Shown here: piece by piece, positions 54,603 to 64,000 of the stretch
Numbering within the stretch: the first letter of the stretch is position 1
Layout: each line of letters starts with the position of its first letter
NCBI GenBank assembly: GCA_022264855.1
Contig: JABYQU010000006.1
Coordinates: 682,001 to 746,000 of the forward strand
Origin: Lenzites betulinus
Lineage: Eukaryota; Basidiomycota; Agaricomycetes; Polyporales; Polyporaceae
Direction: 5' to 3'
DNA length: 64,000 nucleotides
Notes under the pieces: model-generated
What the model was told of the DNA's origin: nothing
Seen by the model: only the letters and a program-made list of their open reading frames with translations
Database searches by the model: none
Position numbers and translations under genes: made by a program

Positions 54603-57600
54603 ATGCCTCCCAAGAGGGGTGTCGCTTCAACTGCCCGGGTCCCTTGCCCTTTCTGCGGCAATACATACCTCCCCCGTGGCCTGTACAATCACCGCAAGAA
54701 ATGCCAACAGCTTCTCACCGAGGCAATGAGTACGATATCGCGCAATTCGCAGCCACAGCGTGCGCGGGATACAGGTCAGTAATACAATATATCTGCTCAT
54801 GCCCGCCCTCAACTGTGTCTACAGTGCCCACCCCCAGACCCTTTGTGCGTCGTAGAACAACACGCAGTTCTATTGACCACGCCTCGCCGTCACCAGCGCC
54901 CAACCCCGCATCGCCATCTACCTTTGATCGGCCGGCCTCTCCGCCATCGCTCGTACATGAGTCGCATGCGCCCGCCCCTCAATCATCGGCCTCCCATGCA
55001 TCCTTATCATCTACGTCTGTGCCCGCAAATCCCCTACTGCCTGACGCCTTCGCCGACCAATCGGCATCGTCGATGAGGCCTGCCCCCGGCTCCCGCCCCT
55101 CTGAACCCCCCGAGCCTGACAGCATAATGATTGAGTATCATCCCCGTAGCGGCCTCCCCCCGAAGATATACCCCTTCGAGGAATTCAATCGTTCGCGCGT
55201 CGCCGAGATGGACCCCCCTCCCCCGCAATCACCTTGGCACCCCTTCCTCACACGCGCCGACTTTGAGTTCGCAGAGTTCACCCTCGATGCGTCGCTCAGT
55301 CGACGACAGAGTGACACACTGATCAACCTCATTCATCGTCTCATCAAGGGGGAGGATACGTTCACATTCGAAGGCTTCGCCGATCTTCAGAAGGGCTGGG
55401 CGCGTGCAGCCAATCGCGTAGCTCCTGTTCGTACATAATCTTTGTAACTACCTCGCATATTATTTATTGAGGTTGTGTTAGTTCAAGAAAGACATCGTGA
55501 CTGTGCCGTATGCTGGCGAGGATCGCGAATATGTGCTCTACACCCGTGACTTGTGGGAGTGCATTTTGGACATCCTTCGTAACCGCCAACTGCTCTTGAG
55601 GATGGAGTGGCATGCTTACAGACTATTTCGCTATGATGCTCCTTTGAATGAGTGGGTGCGGTTCATTGATGAGCCTCTTTCTGCAGATGCAACCTGGCGT
55701 ATTCAGGTATGTAGTGTGGTATATCTGCGCTTGAGTAGCGGTATTGATGCTGCATATGTAGTCATCCCTACCCAAAGGCCTCACACCGTTTACTCTGGTT
55801 CTATATGCTGATAAGACAAAGCTTTCATCTTTTGGCACAGCCAAGGCATACCCTGTGGTGATGCGTTGTGGGAACCTTCCAATTGGTATCCGAAATGGGA
55901 AGGGTCCTGGCGGTGGTCGCATCGTAGCATGGTTACCAATTGTATGTCACATATTTGCTGCTTTAGGTGGTTTTATCAATGTTGTACTTGCAGGTCAAGG
56001 AGGAAGCAAGTGAAAAGCACAAAATAGGCTTTGTCAACCTCAAGCGTGCTGTCTGGCATGCCTCATTCAAGAAACTGTTCATACCAATTGCTGAATACTC
56101 GCATGTTGGAATCTGGCTCGTCTGTGCCGATGAACTCAGCCATGGCCTCTGTATCTGTGTGGTTATACTTTCTTCTGATTATGAAGAGCAGTAAGCTGAT
56201 CATTACAGAGTTATACACTTGAACTAATGATTGTTTATACAGATGTATGATGACTCTTGTTCGTGGAGTGGGGAGCTGGTTCCCTTGCCCTGTCTGTCTG
56301 GTACCCAGCACTGAGCTCAGCAACTTCTTCGTTGAGTATCAAAGGCGTACTGGTGTAGATGCCCAACGTCTCCTGGAAGAAGCTATGGCAGCACCCAATG
56401 CAACACAACGGGAGGCTGTATTGCAAGGATGGTCTCTGAGGCCTATCCAGGTATGTATTGAACATGTCATTATATTGTAAACTAATCAGTCAACAGAATG
56501 CCTTCCTGGAGCTAGGCCATTCAGACCCATATGCAGCCTTGTCTTTTGATAGACTGCATGCATTCCACTCAGGGCTCTTTGGTCACCATCTGTGGGGAGA
56601 GTTCAAGAAGCTGGTAGATGAGCTCCCTGGTAATGATGCTCTCAGGATCATTGACACACAGTCAGTCTATCTGAAACAATTGAACAATGATAGAACTAAT
56701 AGCCCATTATTAGGATGAACAAGATTCCACGTTGGAGTGGCCTCATACACTTCTCTGAAGTCATGGGCCTCAGTTTCACTGATGGTGGCAAGTATGAGGC
56801 CCTCTCCAAGGTATACACCATCCATGTTGATTATCACTTATTAGTAATCTGATTATCCAAACTTATATGCAGAATATTCTGTTTGCATCCCACAATGTTC
56901 TTACTGAAACAGCCAGTCCTCTTGGTTATCTCCTTCTGCGTACAATCCGGGCATATGTGGAAGAGGATATGTTTGTGGGTTTGCGACTTCACACAGAGTG
57001 GACTCTCAACAGTGGTCAATTTGCTCAGGCTGCATTTGGACATAACCTGAAGGTAATTTATTCAAGAAGGGTCTATAATCAAATGCTTATGCACCTATCA
57101 AGGCCTACAAAGCACTTCAGATGGCTACTGCAGAAGATCCTGACAGCATCAAGAACTGGAACTTCCCTAAAATCCACACCCATCTCCATGCCTTTGATGA
57201 TATCAGGGAGAAAGGTGTATCTGCCAATCTTGCTACCAACCCCAATGAAGCCATGCACCATCCCTTCAAGGTAGCCTATCTTATGATCACCAATAAACGT
57301 GATGTAGCCCCACAGGTAAGCTGCCACATGATTATCTGAAATACTTTTGATTTCAATGTCTATACAGATCCTAGAGAATGATCATCATTACTACGTTGCT
57401 GGGCATATCCGTGATGAGATCGACCAGATGGACGCCTACATCGAGAGCGAGAAGAAGAGAAACACCGAGCCGGCGCAGGCCTCTGACGAAGCTGAAGACA
57501 TCCCTGATCAGTTGGGTGGAGGTCACTTCTCGCTGGGAGCAAAGCAGAAGCCGCAAACCATTGAAGATCTCCAGAAGTCGCACCTTGACGATCCGGCATT

Positions 57601-58198
57601 TCTCAATTTTGCACGGCGGCTTGGTCGGTTCCTCACCGAGGCATATTTGGCTACGCAAAAACCCCTTCCTCATGGAAACAATGTGTCATTCACAGGATCT
57701 GACAAGGTATGCCTGATTCAAATGAGAACATATAGAAGCTGATATTGTGGCAAGCTTACTGAATATCGGCTGCTTCGGGTCAACTTCGAGTCTTTGGAAG
57801 ATTGGCGCCAAGACACTGATCTCCTCCGATGCAATCCCAACTTCTTCAAGCAGGGCCCCCGGTACGATAGTGTTATAGTTACATCTCTTCACGGTGAATT
57901 CTTTGCTCGCCTCATCATCATGTTCACTTGCACTGTTGGGGACACCGTGGAGCCCATTGCGCTCATTCAACCCTATATTCACCCGTCTGGGGTGCCACAG
58001 ACAAAAGACGTTCACCTTGGTTTATATCGTATACGTGAAGAGCCCCGGAAAAAGGCCGAGTTTGTTTCGATACATTCTATCATACGGGGAGCATTACTGG
58101 TTCCTGATTTCGAGGACAACGGTCACCGTGATTATTTCGTGCACGATCTAGTGGATTCGGATATGTTTCTCAGGATGAAATCTATAGGTGTAGTATGA
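54603..58198 (+). CDS. Plavaka-family transposase, intact
   Basis: Twelve exons (54603-54774, 54825-55430, 55492-55706, 55762-55941, 55994-56190, 56243-56450, 56497-56660, 56714-56810, 56873-57052, 57103-57315, 57368-57706, 57755-58198) total 3015 nt, 1004 aa; only the second intron's borders are uncertain. The N-terminus has a zinc finger (CPFCGNTYLPRGLYNHRKKC). A serine/proline-rich linker follows. The core carries family hallmarks: VTVPYAGEDREYVLYTRDLW, LYADKTKLSSFGTAKAYPVV, GGGRIVAWLPIVKEE, SSDYEEQCMMTLVRGVGSWF then PCPVCLVP, YAALSFDRLHAFHSGLFG, FPKIHTHLHAFDDIREKG, NPNEAMHHPFKVAY, and near the end RYDSVIVTSLHGEFFARLII with SIIRGALLVPD and DLVDSDMFLRM. Plavaka transposases are DDE-type enzymes related to the CACTA group and are common in Agaricomycetes. 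No stop or frameshift is present. Element ends were not found. The stop lies just before the convergent transcription-factor gene. Confidence 0.88.
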
Positions 58199-58199
58199 T

Positions 58200-59964
58200 A
58201 CGCACGTATACATATCTTACAACGGCACAACTGACGCCCCTGCTTGCGCCCACACCTCATTCACTCTGGCGCTGCGCCGCTGCGAATGGACGTCGGAACA
58301 CGGACCTGTGCGGCGTGCTGATAGACGCAGTTCCCAATCTGCACCCGCGGGTGCAGCCACCCGGCGGCTCTCTGCCAGCCCTCCACCGAGCTGTAGAGTC
58401 GGTGCGTTTCTTGCATGCGGGCGTCGGCGTCGGCGAAGATCTTCCCATTCTCCGATACCTCGGCGACAGTGGAAGTGAGTGGCTTGAGTACCTGCGCGAC
58501 GAGCGTCGCAACCTGGCAGGGCATAGGTAGCGTCCACGCGCCGCGGGGACTATAAGGGAGACGCCATACCTGTGTGAGGAGCTGCAGGAACTCTCTCGAC
58601 ATTCCGAACACCTTGTCGCGTTATCCTCAGCGTTTGTCTTCGTCAACCTGTATGCTTCCCCGTCAGAAGAGTTGGCGAAGAGTCTGCGTAAACGCGCACG
58701 CACCACCAGCAGTCTATGTTGAGCAGATAGGGCGCCTGTCCGCGCGCGAGGCATCCTGTGATGCCGACCGTCAGAGCTCCTCCACCGCGACGTGCAGGGG
58801 TCAGAAGCCGTTACCAAAGAGCTCATAGACGGCGACGATCTCCAGCAGCAGTCTCGCGCGAGACACGCCGGTAACGGTGTTCGGCCGCCGCCCTTTGCTC
58901 CGCGCGAGCAGCAGTCCTGGCCCGTCGCGCGTCCGCACGAGCTTCTTCGCGAACCCCAGGCTCTTCTGCCACCGCCGCCCGCAGGTGAATATTTGTGGCG
59001 AGACGCGGACGCGCTCTCTGTCATCACGCGCACACGAAGCCGAGTGGTGTGCAGGACTCACGTCGATGAGCGCGATGGTCACCGCGGCGGCCAGTGCGGC
59101 GTCGTTGTGGCAGCCCTCGGGCGTGCCGCACGCGGAGACAAGGAGGTGCTCCGACTTCGCGCGGAATGACTCCGCCACCCGGAGGGCAGGCTTGCTTGGA
59201 CACACCGCCGCTACGCGAGAGCAGGAACGACTGGTGCACGGCCGCCACGCCGAGCAGCGCGGACCGCAGTGCTTCGACGGCAGTGTCCGCGCCCCGCACA
59301 CCGTCGAACAGGAGCTGGAAGTTAGCGACCAGGATCGGGTTATCAGACGGGTAGGCCATCGTAATGCTAAGCGCGTTGTGGCAGTAATGACGGATCTTTG
59401 GGGGGCAAAACACGACTCATTCATTGGTATCTATGGGGAGAAGACCCCACCAGGTTTCTCTCCTGATGCGTCGGGAACCGTGGCATTGCAGGGGGCGCGG
59501 TTTAGCCATGTGCCGGTGCGCGAGCAGAGGGTGGTACTCACGTACGGCTCCATAGGGTCGACCGGCGTCAGCAGCTGAGGCGAGGACCATTGCGACTGGG
59601 GACGCGCTTTGGGCCCCACCGCGGACTTGGGAGGCGTCTTGGTGGGCGATGATGCGAGGCAGAGGAGCAGAGTGAGACTGGGAGTGGTGGTGGTGATGAT
59701 GTGCAGCAGAAGGATAGCCATGAACGTAGTGCGGAAAGAGCTTTCCGGGCCCGCTCGCCGCCGCACCGACCAGCCAGGGTGGTCGATTCCGTCGTAGTCG
59801 TATACGAACTCGCGTCGCCGATGCCAAGGATCTCCGCTTTTCCGGTCGCGCACAGGCGCAGGCCCGAGATAAGGTGCATGATCCACAGGATGATCGTCTG
59901 TTTGAAGCAGGGTCAGCTGAAGCTCGGGGAAAATCAGATAAGGGAAAAGGAAACACTTAGTCAT
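58200..59964 (-). CDS. Fungal-specific transcription factor domain protein
   Basis: The minus strand encodes blocks typical of the C-terminal regulatory domain of Zn(II)2Cys6 transcription factors: RHYCHNALSITMAYPSDNPI, LVANFQLLFDGVRGADTAVE, ALRSALLGVAAVHQSFLLSR (about 59390-59210), SFRAKSEHLLVSACGTPEGC with LAAAVTIALIDV (about 59170-59065), RWQKSLGFAKKLVRTRDGPG and RARLLLEIVAVYELFG (about 58975-58815), then over an intron CLARGQAPYLLNIDCWW, KVFGMSREFLQLLTQ (about 58620-58575) and a C-terminal part ending VQIGNCVYQH (about 58335). Such proteins bind DNA through an N-terminal zinc cluster and regulate metabolic genes. I cannot find the zinc cluster upstream (59964-59420 is low-complexity or ambiguous). 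Two junctions (about 59200 and 58640) do not join in frame with normal-sized introns, so the gene may be damaged. Confidence 0.55.
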
Positions 59965-60297
59965 GACGAAGGTAGCTCATGCCCGCGATGGAGTCCGCAA
60001 TCTGGATGTAGTGGTGGTCGAGCTAGCCGCCGGGGATGGGCGCGAGGCAGCCGTCGAGGCCGCAGAGGCTTGTGAGGACGTTGCCAATCGCGCCGCCGAT
60101 TGCATGGGAGGCGAAATCTGTCGAGTAGAGGGCAGCGAAGGTATAGACGACGCGGCGCATTGTGTCCCGTTCCGCACGGCAGGGGGCCCATCTCGCCTCA
60201 GCGGCGGCGCACACCTACAACGACCCCTCCCTCCCCTTCTCGGACGTCCACTGCTTCGCCCACCTCGCCCCGAGCACCCCCCGTGGCGAGCGCGCAG

Positions 60298-60315
60298 CCC
60301 CCCCCCCCCCCCCCC
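60298..60315 (+). repeat. C18 homopolymer
   Basis: Eighteen consecutive C residues; prone to length error and able to form structure on the G strand. Confidence 0.9.
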
Positions 60316-60419
60316 TACCCCTCCCCCGCCGCACCCGATGATCCGCGACGGCCATTTCGAATACGACATCCCGCGCGCGCCCGTGCCTGGGCCGCCCCCG
60401 CCGTAGAGGTGGGGGCTGT

Positions 60420-61172
60420 TCAAGCACGGCGACGGGCAGGAGGGCGGGCCCGCTGCGTTCGACCGACGTACCGCTGTACGACGACTATGGCGCAGCAGCG
60501 GACGCGCGCGGAGCTGTGCCGGCACTCGCGCATGCGCGTGCTACACACGATCATCGTCCTCAACGCGCTCGTGCACATCACGACGCTCTTCTCGTTCCCG
60601 CCAGTGCGCCTTGCGCTCATCGCGTTCCCGGCTCCGACGCCCGTGCACCAGCCGTGCATCTGCCTGCTACTCGTGGTGCTTGATCTCTCGTACAATCTGT
60701 GGCTGAACGAGCCGCCCGGAGGGCAGAGCGCGGACATGGAGTGGGCGAAGTGGTAGAGATTGTGCTCGATGAGCCGCGCGCGTTCATCGCGTACGAGACC
60801 AGGAAGGCGACGGCGAACGGGGAGTAGAGCGCGGCGGACTCGACGACGAGCGCGGCGAACGAGAGGTGCGCGAGGTGCGCGGGGCGGTACGCGAGCAGGC
60901 GCGCGAGGGTGACCGCGGTGTTCACGCCGAGCGAGATCGTGTAGTAGGCGGTGCCGTATGCGAGCGGCTGCTTGCTGTAGAGCGAGAGTCCAGGGTGGCT
61001 TGATTGGAGCGTCAAATAAGATCCTGCCGTAGCGCAACAGGCGGCATGCGCGCGCGTGAGTCAGGCGGAAGGCGAGGAGGGCTTTGAGGGCGAGGACCGC
61101 GAGGAACACCATGTCGTTGAGGACTACAAGGCCCATCACTGTCCTCGCGCGTGCCTTCCTCAACGGCGACAT
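60420..61172 (-). CDS. Fungal multi-pass membrane protein, probably fragmentary
   Basis: Minus-strand hydrophobic blocks in order: LVVLNDMVFLAVLALKALLA (about 61140-61080), then after a probable intron LAYGTAYYTISLGVNTAVTL and ARLLAYRPAHLAHLSFAALV with ESAALYSPFAVAFLVSYAM (about 60965-60790). The pattern vN..vTl...RLL followed by ESAALY is familiar from large families of mushroom membrane proteins with about seven helices. The frame after VSYAMNARGS becomes non-hydrophobic. Curiously the plus strand at 60487-60756 reads LHTIIVLNALVHITTLFSFP and CICLLLVVLDLSYNLWLNEP, which also looks like membrane-protein sequence. One of the two may be a shadow, or two gene fragments overlap tail to tail. Borders are approximate. 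Confidence 0.4.
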   Translation of the reverse strand: MSPLRKARARTVMGLVVLNDMVFLAVLALKALLAFRLTHARACRLLRYGRILFDAPIKPPWTLALQQAAARIRHRLLHDLARREHRGHPRAPARVPPRAPRAPLVRRARRRVRRALLPVRRRLPGLVRDERARLIEHNLYHFAHSMSALCPPGGSFSHRLYERSSTTSSRQMHGWCTGVGAGNAMSARRTGGNEKSVVMCTSALRTMIVCSTRMRECRHSSARVRCCAIVVVQRYVGRTQRARPPARRRA

Positions 61173-61395
61173 GACGATGACGACACTTAGACTAGCGTCC
61201 CAGAAGCGCGAGTCCCGTGAATCATCATAAGTACAATACGTATGCCGGTGTCCGTGCTTATATGTGTGGGATAATCATCTGGGTCACAGTCAATTATACA
61301 CTATCACTACTTTGCGGTGATTATCATAGAGTACTGCGTTTCCGTGATTATTAGAGGAAGGAAGTGTCATCGACAAGAGATGCCTGAGCTATGCA
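61173..61395. other. Intergenic, no gene seen
   Basis: About 220 bp, AT-rich compared with the neighbours; no recognisable element. Confidence 0.5.
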
Positions 61396-63774
61396 TCACC
61401 GCTTCTTGCCCCTTGCGCTAGCGCGAGTCTGCTTGGTTTCTACAGCTGCTCGAGTCATCATGGTGCGCGCGACGGTCACCGGAGCCGCGCTATTCTTCAC
61501 GCGTCGCCTTAAAGTAACTAAGTTAGTTGCAGAGTTCATGTTGGGGAGGAATATAACATACCTTCCGGCCGGCTTGCGTCTCTCCGTGGTGCCCGAGGAG
61601 GGAGCGATGCGAGGTCTCTTGGCTGGTGCACGGCTGCCCTTAGACAATCGGGGTCGTTTGTGCTTACCAGCCACTTTGCTCTTGGCTTGCTCGTCCTTGT
61701 CCTCGTCCTCGCTCTCGCTCTCGGTCAAGGTCTCAGTCACTTCCTCTGCCCCATTGCCTTGGTCATTACCCTCGCTCTCCTGCTCCTCGTCTTCATCCTC
61801 ATCCTCAACCTCATCCTCACCTTCGTCCTCCTGCTGTGGTTCCTCGTCCTGGCTTTCGTCACCTTCGCCCTCGGGCTCCACTTTGCCTTCTTCGCCCTCA
61901 TGCTTGGCCTTGCGATTGTTTCCCTCCATAGTGTTTGGGTTGCCAACGCGGGAAGGGGGTGTTAGTTCACGAAGTGCAGTCGAGTTCACTACCGGCCTTT
62001 CCAGTATGGAGGGTATAGAGGAAGCACTGCCTTGCCCAACAAGCACTGAAACTGCACGAGAGGAGTTTCTGCCACACGGCGTTGAGTTTTGAAGGGCTTG
62101 TGCTGGCGAAGCGAAGGTTGTTACCCCATGGGGAGTAGTGGGAGGGTTGGAAAGGCGGTCATCCTGGACTTCATCCTGTGTTCTGAGTTCGAATGTGAAG
62201 GGCTTGTCGCCATCTTGGGCGGTGTAGACAAGGTCGTGTAGGCGAGCTAAGTCTCCCATCTTCAGCGACGCTGGCTTCACCAGGTTCATTGCTTGCCAGG
62301 TGGGAGGAAGAAATCGCTCTGGATGCATCTGGACATCGGCATAGTCGAGTGGTTTGTGGGAGCGGCCTTTGTTCGCGAACACTGCATGGAGTCAGCGGGT
62401 AAGATAGGGGTGCAATACATGTACATACTCCATGTGGCAGCGAAGTACGCGTGAATGACGTCCGCCGCTTGTAGGCGATTCCATTCGTCGTCCCAGTTCG
62501 GCATGAGCGGGCGCCCCTTCGCGTCGTACTCAAGCCTCATGTCGCGTCGCTGGGGATTCGGTACTGAGGCGGGGAGGGGAGTTAGTGTATGTACGGAGAT
62601 GAGGCCTATGACACTTACGTAGTGCACCGTCAGCGAAGCGATTCCAACGGTCTTGTTCGCTCGTCGGTACGCCGCCCTCAAACTCCGTGAAAGAGAGCCC
62701 GTGGGCCATGTCACCGGAAGTAAACCTGTATGAAGACACGATCAGCAGTCATAGTGACATATAATGTGCACTACCCACTCAGAACTTTGGATCTTGCCGT
62801 CCCTGTCACGTACGCCATACTTGATATGGAACACGGCCGTCCCAATGTTTTCCGCACCGAAACCGACAAGCCCTTGAAGTGTATTCGCAATAACGTCCCG
62901 GAGGCCTTCTTGATTCCTAGGATACATGTGAACATGTTATAGAACAGAAACTGCGAGACACACTTACACGAAGCACTGATCTGGGTTAGACTCCTTTGAC
63001 TCCTTTTCTTCATCGGCTTGACGACACCACTTTTGTTGCTCCTCTGGTGGCAATCGAGCGAACATGGCCGCTACGAGTTTTGGCCTGTCGCCTGTGAGGC
63101 CATCACCAAGCTCTGCCTGCACCAGATCGCGGTGTTCCTTAGCCCATAGCGCAGACGCGAAGCCTGCACGTCCTTGCGTTGTACCTAGTAGTGAGGGCTG
63201 CTTCGCAGGTTTTCTTGTCAGCTGCGTCGAGAAATCTGGCGAGTGGTTCTTGTGGTTATTGAACCAGTTCAGGACAGCCTGGAAGGTGGTGGTTAGACTC
63301 CGGCATCGAGCGTCATGGTGCTCAATATACCTTTTGCACATCTTTGGTACCGTGTTGAGGAAATTCGTATGAGTTGGCCACATGTTTGCCGACGATTTTG
63401 GCGAATTCGCCCCGCTGTGTGGAAGGTGTCGCCAGGAATTCCTCTAGCCGAGAGCCGAGATATGCGCGGGCCGCGGCATGACGAGACATGCGCCATTCAA
63501 TGCGTTTGGCACGTTTTGGGCGAGCACCGTCTTGTATAGTAGATTGATTACTGTCGCTATCTTCTGCGGATACTACACTGGCCTTCGCCTTGCCTTTGCT
63601 GCGCTTCTTGACCCTAATGATGACTGCGGGGGATGGGGTGGTGCTGAGCGCGCTTTCATCATCCTGTTCGTCGTCGGAGCCCACTGTACGCCGCTTGTGG
63701 ATTCTCCTCCTTGGCGCAAGACTTTCGGCGTCGCTGTTGTCGTGTTGCGAAGCTTCGGACGGGGTGCTGGGCAT
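61396..63774 (-). CDS. Hypothetical nuclear-type protein with acidic tail
   Basis: A minus-strand multi-exon gene. Exon 1 starts at the ATG complementary to 63774-63772 (MPSTPSEASQHDN) and holds basic clusters (APRRRIHKRRTVG, RVKKRSKGKAKAS) and RMSRHAAARAYLGSRLEEFL. Exon 2 reads AVLNWFNNHKNHSPDFSTQL ... ELGDGLTGDRPKLVAAMF, exon 3 GLRDVIANTLQGLVGFGAEN with GTAVFHIKYGVRDRDGKI, exon 4 GDMAHGLSFTEFEGGVPTSE, exon 5 RRDMRLEYDAKGRPLMPNWD, and the last exon (62382-61396) ANKGRSHKPLDYADVQMHPE, then a long acidic run near residue 200 of that exon and a basic end (KRPRLSKGSRAPAKRPR). Exons 1-3 and 4-6 join in frame; the 3-4 junction does not with the visible sites. The charge pattern suggests a nuclear protein. 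Family not recognised. Confidence 0.5.
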
Positions 63775-64000
63775 CGCGACGCAAGGAGAACAGGTGAGAG
63801 AACAGAAGGAAGGGCGGGTGTTGCGGTAAGTTCAGGGCCAAGGGCGTCTTCAGGGGTGACGAGTACACCGCGTGGCAGAAGACGGGATGTTCGTGTTGGA
63901 AACGCGTCCATGCCAGGACGCGTCGCGTTGCGGACAAAGCCGAATGTAACCGCCCGGCCTTGAACATGCCATCCGCCTCGATTGCCACAGGCGACCTGTC
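63775..64000. other. Right edge of window, no gene seen
   Basis: About 225 bp upstream of the minus-strand gene; probably its promoter. Confidence 0.4.

Noticed and set aside
54299..63904. Identical 16-mer GTTCGTGTTGGAAACG at 54299-54314 and 63889-63904, flanking the Plavaka region
   Set aside because: About one shared 16-mer is expected by chance in a window of this size, and a direct repeat 9.6 kb apart does not fit a terminal inverted repeat or a short target duplication.

Overview
The window looks like a gene-poor, transposon-rich stretch of a filamentous basidiomycete chromosome, most likely an agaricomycete (mushroom-forming class). The reasons are the dense, short GT-AG introns (about 45-70 nt) that can be spliced in frame by hand in many genes, the presence of KDZ and Plavaka DNA transposases (families typical of Agaricomycetes), Ty1/copia retrotransposons, a Med25-like Mediator gene, and fungal membrane-protein and transcription-factor families. 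All exon structures below are manual readings; no database search was run.

Layout. 1-5.7 kb: a minus-strand chain of exons coding for a coiled coil, hydrophobic segments and a WD40 repeat, then two plus-strand RING-finger/coiled-coil genes in tandem. 6.1-11.6 kb: copia element A, with one uninterrupted 1539-aa Gag-Pol frame (minus strand), two 259-bp LTRs that read as identical, and a perfect 5-bp target duplication. 11.8-17.5 kb: a decayed copia element B (plus strand) lying inside the remains of a third element C (minus strand). 17.5-25 kb: sparse, poorly conserved hypothetical genes, a minisatellite, and one well-formed seven-exon gene. 25.6-28 kb: a Med25-like gene. 28.6-30.9 kb: a hypothetical gene with one membrane segment. 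31.4-31.8 kb: a 266-bp MITE and LTR-like debris.

31,790-42,050: the most interesting object. It is a 10.26-kb DNA transposon with 529-bp terminal inverted repeats, an intact ten-exon KDZ transposase (1153 aa) on the minus strand and two intact multi-exon cargo genes on the plus strand. One cargo is a coiled-coil protein. The other is a lysine-rich protein with an HMG-box-like N-terminus, which would fit the divergent HMG proteins reported in KDZ elements. No TET/JBP gene is present. Its right end touches an 11-kb satellite array (42,051-53,068) made of 58 full copies of a 163-bp monomer interspersed with 26 copies of a 56-bp derivative. The array runs directly into a fragment of a copia Gag gene.

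54.6-58.2 kb: an intact twelve-exon Plavaka transposase (1004 aa). 58.2-64 kb: a fungal-specific transcription factor (minus), membrane-protein fragments, and an acidic-tailed multi-exon gene (minus).

How it fits together: most long intact frames belong to mobile elements of three classes (copia, KDZ, Plavaka), at least two of which look recently active. Host-type genes are mostly confined to 1-5.7, 23.6-30.9 and 58-64 kb.
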